Under the pieces are notes generated by a model. The model saw only the letters and a list, made by a program, of their open reading frames with translations. It was not told where the DNA came from and ran no database searches. The translations under genes and the position numbers were made by a program. Below are positions 37,201-49,200 of a DNA stretch of 60,000 bases, one piece after another; position 1 is the stretch's first letter, and each line of letters opens with the position of its first letter. Source of the DNA: Lineus longissimus (Eukaryota > Nemertea > Pilidiophora > Heteronemertea > Lineidae). The stretch covers positions 9,426,001-9,486,000 of the forward strand of contig NC_088320.1 of NCBI RefSeq assembly GCF_910592395.1, in the 5' to 3' direction.

Positions 37201-40200
37201 GTATTGAAATTTGATTTTCAGTCTCAAAATAAACAAAATATTTTGAAAGCAGTATTTTTCTAATATAATTGGACAGGTTAATTCTAAATACGTCAATTTT
37301 TGTGTTTACTTTAGCTCTGTATAGGTTGGATGGAAGTGGCAATTGCAAAGATAGGGTCCTGCCCCAGAAAATTAGTATTGGCTAACAATATTCAGAAAGC
37401 AAAGTGTGATAATAGGAGAAAAATTTAGGGACAGCTATCCTTAAATTTCAACATGTTCCTATTTCTTGACTTTGGATGTCCCAATGTTTTGGCATTTACC
37501 CATACTGTATTATTTGGTTTCTGTAAAACTATATTGAGATCTTGAAATTATCTCAGTGCTTACCCACCTCTAACTTTGAGAGCCTTTTTGTTTCAGCAGA
37601 CCAGAAACTAGAACTCCTCATCTTCAGGTAGAAGAACCAAGGAATGTAGATCTGACAAGGTAAGTTTTAACAATCAGCCCCTCCCCTTCCCCCGTTACTG
37701 CAGTCCCTCCTACAGAGTAAAGTTTCAAGATATCTCTTGTGGAAATGATATTTATGACATAGATTTATTAGTGCTGGTATTGTTTAGGTAACCAAGTTTA
37801 TCACCTCTTGGGACCTCTATAGATATTTTTCTCCAGAATATCAGTATGTTAAAAATCAATGCCAATAATAATCAATCAATGCCATTGAGATAGCAACCAT
37901 AGCTTAAGTTCTAATCAGTACTTGTTTTATAGTTTGATATGACTACATGTATTATAGTATTAATGATTGCTTTCAGACAAAGAAACTACCCACAATCAAC
38001 AACTATAGGTGCCGATCAAGATCAAGGAAACACTGGTTGTGGAGATGATGGGAGTAGTAGTCAAGAGGGTCTAAGATCAACAACTATAGGTGCCGATCAA
38101 GATCAAGGAAACACTGGTTGCGGAGAAGATGGCAGTCATTGTCGAGAGGGTCTAAGAGAAAAAGCAAATGCTGTAGATCATACTTACTTTGAGAGGCAAG
38201 CAGAATAACCAATTATTTTTGAGTTCCATCCACCCAAACTGGCTTGTTTTTTTCCCATGGCTAGCAGCAAGGCCATGTGGTATGTCACTTTTGTCAGCGT
38301 CTGTCTGTCCATCAAGAGGACGCAAATGCTCTACCTAGAGACTGCTCCTAGATTTTCTTTTCATATGTGATATGAAAAGAAAATGTAAAGTAGGAGCAGT
38401 TTGCGATTTGAAAATTGGCCACACGATTCATGGTTTCACCTCTAGCCTAAAACGCAGATTGCAACAACTTGTTCGCGACTTGGACTTCATAACATAATCC
38501 ATGCTCGATACCATCTCGTGATTCCAGAATAAAGTGACGAATTACAGAGATTATATATTTCAGATATCAGACAAGTTACGGTATACTTTCTAGATAAACA
38601 GATAATCAGATACTCATAGGATCATTCATGGCTTTGTTGCTTTGGTAAAGTACTGTAATTGTTATTTGTGGTAAGTTGAAAAATACAGTAGAACCTCTCG
38701 ACAACTTACAACTGACAAATGTTTTCTTATGTCATGTGTCCTGTGAGTACAGGGGTCAGGATTCAGCGTAACTGACCAATTCAGGATGAAATGCAGCATT
38801 GGGCTTAATAGAGAGGTGTCCACTCTTAAGGGAGGTTCTACTGTACACTGTAATTTCAGCAACTAGATATTGATGTATTTCTTTCCTACTTCCAGCTGTG
38901 CTCCAGAAATCCAAAGGCCAACAGCTGAGCAAAGAAAAAAACAATGCAATGAGTGTGGACGCCACATAAATGCTGCAGGTTTTAAGAAACATCTTGAAAC
39001 CCATACGACAAGAAAAAAGGACATTTATTCAGAACATCATCACTATGCCGTTAAGGTAGATGGTCCAAAAGGAATATTCTGTGTGTCAAAAACTATGAGT
39101 GGACTCCTATATCCATTGCACGTGATAAAACTTACGAGTGGAATGGGAGCAACATCCACATGTGAAGACGCAATCTGTTCGGAAACAAAAAAAGCGGCTA
39201 TAAGAGGGGGAAATGCCTCATTTGAATGCAAGCATTTGCGATCGACGACATACTCTGTTGATGGGGTTTCCCCACAATTAGATGAATCAAAACTTGGTGA
39301 GATGGTAGAGGCAAGTTTCATTACAAGGGAAAGGCAGAGGGAAGCACTAGAAATAAGAGAAACAGCATTACGGAACAATACACCTATAGTGACACAATTA
39401 CCCCCTCTAAAGGGGACACAGAAGTTTGTATTATTTTCGGTGTTTTCTGGAAAAACAAGATACTGGAGTTTATTTAGCAGAACTGTTGTAGTGTTCAACA
39501 AAGAAACTAAAGTATGGAACTGCCGCTGCTGTCGGCAGAGGCGGGGCTGCATTCACAAGGTGTTGTGTAAATGGACAATTTATCAAGAGATGCCTGAATT
39601 AATTCAAAGGGATGAGGAAGAAGAAGATGAAGGGAGAGTTGAAGACGGAGTAGAGGGAATAGAGATTGCGGAAAGCGAAGACGTAAGCCAACTAGTAGCA
39701 TATCCTCCAACTGCACCAGGGATGCTGGATAAGATGCATACATACATTGATTCTTTCAAAAAGTACCCGGTCTCTATTGAAAAAGCCAGTGAGGTCGCCC
39801 GTGATATATCATCGCCACTGACAGTTGTTCCTCGTGAAATGACCTGCCAAAATTGCCACTGTGCATTGAGTGAGCCTCAGTTGTGCTCAAGGAAAGGACA
39901 GATAATCCTTAAAGATAGGATCATCAAAGGTAAAGAACAAGCGTTTCATCCTATCTATTACATGTATCAATTTTAAAAAATGACTTGCAATGGTTTGTCA
40001 CTTCTATCAGAGATATAAGTGGTTTCAAGAGGCAAAATATCTTAAGCTGAATTCATTAAATGGTGAAAGGGCCATCCTGGATGGTTCAGAAAGAAATTCC
40101 TTCTTTAATTTCTCCATAATTGCTGCAAATATAACAAATCTAGTTTTCATAAAGATTTCTCTGGATTGACTGATGCAGTATTGAATATCCACTTTTTTGA

Positions 40201-43200
40201 TGTCACTAAATCATATGTAAATGAAAGAGAGATAAGGTCTTTTGAACAACTGGGCTGAGAACAAATAGTCCAATGATTATGTCCATTTTTTCATATGGAA
40301 GTGGACTGGTGAATAAAGCCTGTGTTTGTAACTGATATTAAAAAAAACATGCCAGGGTAATATTGAGTCGCCCTACGTCGACGGCTACGTAACAAAGATT
40401 GTTGTCAATGGACTTGTCACCTCGGATGTAGTTGATATGAGGAAAAGTGAGGATGCTGGCGTCGACTGTGCATTAAGAGCTTGAAGCTTCTTTGAAGGGG
40501 GGAGAAATTTGAGTAGATATTATGAGCATCTGACATCAATATCAATCTATAAGTTATTTTTCTACAGATGTCTATGTGTATGTGAAGCACTGCCTGAGGT
40601 GTAAGATGTCATATCGGTATCAAGAATGGTCAGAAGGATTCCACAACTACAATGATTCCCTCTTTTTAGGATTGGATGTGTGCCTTTTCATACGGGCAGG
40701 ACTTAAGGTAAATGTTCAAAATAGATGCCAATCTCGGCCTAGCCTTGTACGTGGTCATTCATTTCTGATCTTTTTCCTCTGGGAATGACACATCAAGAAA
40801 TATGGCTAATAATTAAGTCTTTTGGTGGGTTGTGACAGCGGTAATATCACATTGAAAGACTCATGAGAATCATGTGCTTGAACTTGTGATTGTATCCAAA
40901 TTTTGAGTGAGGCCAAGATATACATGTGGGGGGGGGGGGGGGGGGGTGACAGTTACACTCATCCCACCAGATATTGCCCCTTATGCCCATTCTATAATTC
41001 CAGAACCACGTTGCCATCAGCCGCTGTGTAGGAATGCTAGAAGATCTTATAGGAGAAACAATCAAAAGCAATGATGTTGTTCAAGCCTATTTGCTATTTG
41101 AGTGCCTTACAGAACACTCCTACAACTTTTATTGTGTGCTCTGTGGTCATCACCCAGTGACTTTAGTTTGGGATGGACTGAGGAAGACCTCATTTCGACT
41201 CGCAGGTAAAGAAAATCTATATCAGTTGGGGGAAAGGATCCTAGTTTTTGTGTGTTGTTGCCAGTGGATAGGGGGCATTCTTGACTCGGTCGTGGAGATA
41301 CCTGATGCTTGAATTTTAACCATTAAAACCCATATGGTAGAACATTGTGTGAAAGGCTATGTCGCCGAGTCGAACTGATTGTTTAGGGGTTTTTTAAAAT
41401 TCAAATATCAGAGCAACTAAGGAGTCCAATGATGAAATGAATCCAAACAGGAGATGTGCGCCAAAAGTGTACAAACATTTTTCAGCTGAATCGTAGTGCA
41501 ACTTTTACATCCTGCTACGGTGGACATGAGTTGAACATGAGTGGCGCTGCAGAAAGTAGCAATAATAGCTTGGGGTCTGAATTAAGTAGCAGACAGTGGC
41601 TTTGTTAGGTGAAAATTATACTGTAAGCCCAATCCATAAGTTACCACTCAGCAACTAGCATGGCTGTGAAGAATTGTGGTTCCCTTCAGCCTCATACAGT
41701 CCATTTAATTTATGCATCCCAACGACATTAGATTATTTTCAGCCTGATCTTGCCTAACATGCAGGTGTTAGGTTTCCTTTTTGCCCCTCCGCTATGCTCA
41801 AAGGCTCGCTTATATTTGCTAACTGTAATACGATTTGCTAATTCAGTTTCAGACATAAAACCTCCAAATGCCGAAACGCCTGACCGTGTCAACATCAGAG
41901 ACTTCTGGTTGGGGGTGGAATCAAATATGTTCAGCAAGTCAGTTACAAAAGGTAAAATAATTTTCCATCTTGAAAAAACCCTCTACAGTGCAAGGTCTAC
42001 AGTGTAAACTTTCTGACATCACCGTGGAGCACTTAGCAGTTTGACCTGTTTTTCAAGGTCTGAAAGGTCAAACTATTGAATATGGTGACTAAAGTGTGGT
42101 CAATATGACCTACATGTACATTTCAGGTATAAGTAGGTCAAGCTCATATAATTTGAGACATATTTCCTGAAGCCTACAGTGTAGATGTAATTACACAGGC
42201 AAAAGTTCCCATCAATTGATCTATAACAGGATTGATCATCAGCAATTCTATCAAGGCCAAGGGCTATCAATGCATCTGTGATGGAGAATCTCAGTAGATC
42301 ATAGAACAAATTTTCAATTGCTTATTTGAAAGTTTTAATGAATGGCACTCGGGGAACAGCATAGGCTATTAAAGCCCTAGCTGTTCATTCAAATTTTGGA
42401 ATTAGAAATAGAATGGAAAAGTTTATTTTTTTTAATTGCTGAGTGGACTGATCCATATACACGTATATCCCCATCTTCCTGAGCTCAAAGAAGAATACAA
42501 TGAACATAAACATCATCAGTATTTAACAAAAACTTAGAATTTGGAACCAGCTGGCCAGGAGAATTAAGTGACAGTTGTGGAATTTTAAAGTCCATGAAAG
42601 GAACTGAGTTCAGTTCAACTGAAAGGTTTTATGCATTTTCAGGTAAATCAGCTCATCCTGAGATTGTTCCTAACTATGATAATTGGAGCCCATGGATTGG
42701 TGAAAGAACACGTTCAAGTCAGCTAGTGTTCAACACAGAACACAAGAAGTGCACTCCTTCAATGACTGATGATGAAAATGGCGAAGTAGTACCAGAGGAA
42801 ATTGTCAGTCGGTTACTGCAGGATGAAAGGGTGAGTTTTTTGTTATACTGTGTATTACCACTTCTGCCATTTAAAGGAATACCAACTCTGGGTTTCTTAC
42901 ATGAAACCTGTGTTTTAATTTTATGTTGGTCTGATATGTCATGTCAAACATGAGAAGTCCTGAGTAATGATACATGTATACCATCTCCAAAATTGTATAT
43001 CACATGTGGATGAATGACAGGATTTTTTGTTTGACAGACTTTGCCAAATCACACCCTGAGGTCAAATTGCATTATTTCTGGTCTGGGGCGGAAATCACAG
43101 TGGTTGAAATTGTCTTAAAGGGCAAACTTGGCCATAAGTCCTTTTTAACATCTACACTTTGCCACTTGGAGATGTGATGAAGATCGATGTTGTGTATACC

Positions 43201-46200
43201 TACAAGATGTTAGCGGACAATAATCAGTTGCTTCGTATCTTCCCCTGTGGAAATGTTCAGCAAGGCTTGTCATGTGTTGCTAAAGTTGAATTCTGCATTC
43301 AGTTATTAACCAGCAGAACATTGGAAGCACCTACATGTGAAGTGTTGGCTGTTCAAGGGACAAAATCTGTGAAAAAACAGCTGTTAGTAGCACCTTCACA
43401 GCAAATCGTAATGGAGAGCGTTAATACAAATAACCAACATTTATTGTCATTATTAATCAATCATGACAGTCACAAGAAAAAAAGGCCTTTCTCTTTGCAT
43501 TTTACCTTGCCAGCCTGCAAACGTGAGAAGCCGAATTGGAAAAAATGGAAACGTACATGAGGTCAGAGACGCCGGCTTGTATTTTGCAAGGATGCCAAGA
43601 GGCGTGTTTCATACTTTTTCTTCTTCCTTAACAAGCTAAATGCTAAATGTGTTGCAGGAATGGAAAGATCTGGCTCTCAGTGGATTTTTGAATTTGCAAA
43701 CTTGGGGCAAAATTAAGCATTTTAGAGGTATTTTTATCCTAGTAGGCCCTAAGTGCTCACATAAAGGACAATATGTACATGGGTTTATTTCTTGGCTCAT
43801 TGCGTCGAGAAATTTTCGCAATCCCTCCCACATGGATTCAATCTTATTTGGAGGCTAAAATATCTCATTTCTAACAATTCTTATTACTTTTAGGTCACTG
43901 CCATAAGAAGAATATGCAGGGAAGTTGGAATCCAACCTAAAGGCTCAGCTGCTGATATGGTGGTTCAAATACGGGAAAAAGCAATCACAAGAGGACAACT
44001 AGATCTAGCGTATGAGAAGGTTTTTGGAACTTCTGGTAATATACTATACTTAACTTACAAAAAATTTGTTTTATCAGCCCTTAGCATCAGTTGACATTGA
44101 TGTTGAATTGATGTGCAAAGAATCGGAGCAGAAAACCATCATCTCACTTTAAAGCTTAACCCCAAGCGGCCAAGTTAGAAAACACAAACGCCCTACACCA
44201 AACGTTCAACTCTACTTGAAACATGATATTGATTGACACCCAGTGACAGGTCTCACTTGATAGCACAAACAACAAGTTCATTGATGAGACAGGTCACAGA
44301 GGAGATCCAGTGAAAAGAAAAAAATGAGAAAAGTATTATTCCTCAAGCATGTCAAGCGGGTTTGAACTTGAGACCTTCAGCCCTTGATCCCTACCGTCTT
44401 ACCCGACAGGCCATGAAGTCGTTATTTTCACTCTTTCTTTTCGCGCAAAAACTGGTTATTGCCATCTGTACTGTTTTCAGTTTCAAAGTGGCCTCTTGCA
44501 AATTGCCCATTGACAAAGTAAAACAATTAGATTCTGTGATGATTATAGGAGCATGTGCCTGGTTTTTTTTGTAGTTTTTAAGATGCAAAATATTTTCAAG
44601 TTTTTGCTATTATTAAAACCGACGGCGTGCTTTCAGGGCCTTCCTGATGAGAAGGCATTTGACTTTGTCCAATTTTCATGCGAGGTCGCAAGGTTAGAAT
44701 ATACACTATGTGATTGTGAATAAATTGATGTGACCGATGCTCCACATCCAGCAGTCTGTAGTGTTAGTGATTACAGTAGCGCCATTGTGGCCTGCTGGTA
44801 GTCTATCAATATCATATCTAGAGGGTGTTTATAACATGGCGCACTAGCATTAGCATGCAATATAGCTTGAAGATGAAACAGATGTGTATTGCCACTATTG
44901 TTAAAAGGGACACTATAGCCAGCACCTAGATAGGCAAGATAAATTTACACGAAGTTGCCAATTCACGCTTGTACAAGGAATACATTTAAATAGCGCCGAG
45001 TCAGATATAGCCTAGTGCCCTAACTGTGCATATTAGTCACTTGAAGATGGCCAATTTAACCCGCCTGCCCCTGCCTATAGTCCCCCTTTAAAGAAAAAAA
45101 CTATCAAAATCTGTTTGATACAAATGACCATGGCAGGAATCAAACCACATTATTGTCGAATGAAACAACTGCCAAGCTAAGATGATTATAAGTAAATAGG
45201 CTAAAACTTGACCTACATCAAGATCACAAAGTTCAAAGTAATGAGCAGATCTTCTAAAATTGAATCTGAAAACTTTCCATATCAGCAACCCACTCTCAAA
45301 ATTATCACAAACCTCACGCTTGACGTACATTATTTTGCAGGTGGACTGGTTATTGGTGCTTGTCCCCATGGCATAGTTTACAGCATGAAGAATCTGCTGA
45401 GGTCAGAAAGCCCGCGCGATTACATGGATCTACTTCGCTCCATGAAGCACCGCCCAAATATCTCTGTAATAGATATAGCACACCTATTGGCAGCTCATGG
45501 CAATAGAACGGAGGCGGGTTTCTTCAGTCCGAATGAGGGTCGTCTAAGAGCTCCAACACCTCAAAACATTGCTATGGCAAAGGAGGGATTAATGTTCGAT
45601 CTGCCGGACCTTGATGATGCTACTACTGTTGAGTATGATGAAAGCGAAACAACCAACGGCCACCCAGTGTCCCATTCTTCATCCCATTATGCGCTGTATG
45701 ACTGGTTCCACCAGGGTAATTGTAAGAGGGAAAGGGAAAAGCTGAGAAACATCTCACTGCTATCTGGATTTGCTGGGTACACGAATACTCAGAAAGTAGA
45801 GCAACTTTTCAATTCAATGAAGAGGGACCTCTACTTTCTGAACCAGATGTCACCAGTTAGCCATGTCTTCATGTGCAGGTTGATTTTGCACCTGCACAAT
45901 GAACAGCTCAGCAAAACCATCATCCAAGGCCAGAGAGATGTCTGCAACAGACTGTCTTTCAACCAGTTGGGCCAGGTCATCCATCAAGAAGACACCCAGC
46001 TGATGTCAGGGAGTAGGCCTACCAACGGTGAACCAGCAGAGTCAGATGTAACTGCAAGAAGAGCCGCAGGGCCACCATTGCGCACAAGTAGAAGAGCTCG
46101 TCCGAGGCCTACAAGTGAAGATATAAATCACAGCTCGTCAGGTGCTCAAGGCATTCTCCCCCAAAATAAAGAAACTCTGCCCAGTGACACAGCAGCTAGA

Positions 46201-49200
46201 CCAAGTCTGCCAACAAAACAGAGTACTAGTAACGAAGATAGGTCACGAGCCAGGGATGTCCAAGATCATGGAGTTCATCCCCAAACGTCTGCAATTTTAG
46301 AAAAGACCCATACTATTACAACAGGGGCAGATCGGCGAGGCCTTCAAAGACTCATCGACTTGAGAGAGAAACTAGTAGGCTTTACCCAACGTTTATCATC
46401 AACACTTGACCCTGAGGATACAACGGCCCTTCTACTTAACATCATATATGCTAGCGAGACGCTCTTCAGGTCAGGCAGGCAGCATTTGGTGCATGGTGGA
46501 GTGGTTCAGGATCGCTACATGCAATGCCAGGGAAACTCCAACTACTGTGCTACATGTGCTGTCAATAATCTCCTGGGATATCATGATGATGGCACGTTCC
46601 CAGTGCCAATAAACGAGATGGATGACATTGCTGATGAGATGTGGCTGGCATCATTCAGGCAGCCAACAACCAGAGTTCTTCCTGTGAGAGACATAGAAGG
46701 CTTCTACAACTTTGAGGTTATGGATATATGTCTTCAGAGAAGAAATTACACTTGTACAAGACTGCGGAGAGATGTCGTGAGTGCTGTACAACCATTAGAA
46801 ATTGTCCAAAATTGTTTGCTTGGTGAAAAAAATACAATTGGATGGATCGTTCATCTCAGCCATTCTGAACACTATATAACCATCAAAATCACATCGCCAG
46901 GGATATATGTCAGGATGGATTCTGGTTCGATGGGAGTGCCCTCCACAAGTGTCATGACTGCTGAAGATGTTGGGAGATTCATCAAAAACCATAGTCTGGG
47001 TCAAGGAGGTGTTTACCAGGTCCATCAAAACACCTCACATCCAATGGTAAATATGAAGCCCTCCCGAGACATTTATATATAGACTCCTTAGTATTCTTGG
47101 TGAAATTTATTCAATGAGAAAGATTTAATTGACACAATAAAACTTATCACAACTACAGTTCGATCACGGTCATCAGAACTTTAATTAAATACGATGGCAA
47201 TTTCTGTGAAGGTGGAAAAATGCTCGGCGATATATATACATTTTAGGTTATTTTTTTAGAAACATACCAAAATCAATATATTCAACTTCAGCAATTAGTT
47301 TTGGAAGAGGATCCAGACAACGTTCTTATGAGTAAATGACCATGAAAGCCATCACAGCCTAAAAAAATCACTGAAGGCTGTGTAGGCATATATAGTACCT
47401 ATATGTACAAAATATAGTATTTTCCTGTTTTAAATAATTTCAGCATTCAGCTGTGCAAGAAGATCCTGAGAGTGGACCTGGACCAGTGGAAGAAACGCCA
47501 CAAAGTCATGGGGTAAGCTATAAGTCATCAGAATATTTGGCCTGAAAAATCAGTGTCGGAGATGAGGCAAGCTCGACCATGAAGGTTTTTGCATCACACT
47601 GGCAATTCAACATTAATAGGTCTAGGTATAAGATTCAAGTTGTTTTTATGGGTAAATGACCGTGCATCATCAGCGCCTGAAAATATCAGAAAATTCTCAA
47701 ACAAAGTAGGTAGCAGGCAGTCAGAATTTAATGTTAGTATTACCAGCTTTTCAAGGAATGTACCAAAGTTGCTTTCTTTAATTTCAGCATTCAGTTGTAC
47801 CAGAGGATCCTGTGAGCGGACCTGGTCCAGTGGAAGAAACGCCACAAAGTCATGGGGTAAGCTATCAAGCTAAGTCATCAGAATATTTGGCCTGAAAAAT
47901 CAGTGTCGGAGATGAGGCAAGCTCGACCACCAAGGTTTTTGCATCACACTGGCAATTCTACATTCAAAGGTCTAGGTATATGATTCAAGTTGTTTTTATG
48001 GGTAAATGACCGTGCAACAGATCAGTGCCTGAAAAAGAGTCATCCTAAAACAGTGTGTGTAGTGGCGAGAATATAGCATTTCCTGCTCTTTTAAAAAGTA
48101 CCAAACTTCACTTCTTTGAAAAAAATTTCAGCAATCAATTGTGCAAGAGGATCTAAAGAGTGGACCTGTAATCCCTGGGTCAGCAGGAGAAACGGCACAG
48201 AGGAAACAGGTAACTTAGCTGAGTCTTCATTATTAAGTATATGGCCGAAAAAAGCAATGTGAAAGCTGAGGTTAACTTGACCACCAAGATTTCTTATGTA
48301 ATGCTGTATCGACGTATAAAGGAAGTATAAGACTATGATGCACAGGGCAGGAGCATGGAGCTTTCCCTGTAAAAGCCCATGGAATTCCTAACCAAGCGAT
48401 GAAATTTAACCCAGAATATTTGAAACAAATGGTCGTCAAGATCAACTTCAGGTCTCATAATTTAGAGATGGAACGAGACAAAGGACTGGGGTGACCTGCT
48501 GCGACTAGGTTTGACCATAGGTTTGACATAGAGTCAGTTTTGGGTGTCTTCCACAATTACAGTAGTACTGTTGGAGTATGTCACATCGTGTGACAGCTGG
48601 GAGTCTCGTACACACTGTGACATCATTGATAATCAAAAGGGTCTCATGATTTGGCATTTACTTTTTTTTAAATCTGAAACTTGAGCAATATTACATTATC
48701 ATGATTACTACTTTATCAATCTTTACTTTAAAAAATCATTGGCACCTTCGAGAGGGGGTTACCTCGACTTAGTGATAATATCACTAAGGTAAAAATGGAT
48801 ACCCAGTACTTCCATCATTTTGTGCGATTTATATGGCATTGATAATATTGTGACAATATTAGGAATTGCTTTCCAATATCTGTAATTATTATTTCTATGT
48901 TCCTCCCTAGCCCTGGTGAACCCAGACACCCAGGATCGTTAACCGTTATGAGTTTCAACACCTCCCTTCTTAATTGCCACTTTCCATTGTTTTATAATCT
49001 CTATCTTTTAAGCTGTTTGACCCCTTTTATGATCTTCCTGATTAGCAGCTGGTTACTAGGCCCCTGCCCTTGGCCCTGTCTGATAATCTTGTATTGATGC
49101 TGCTGTGTACTGATTGGTTGTTTCATTAATTACTGAGTGCTAGTTGGCTCAGAGCCTTATATTTGGGCTAGGCTATTTACCCATTAGGGGTGTGTGTAAT

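Noticed and set aside
39043-39552. 169-codon minus-strand ORF
   Set aside because: Lies opposite the well-supported exon at 38896-39929 and has no domain features.
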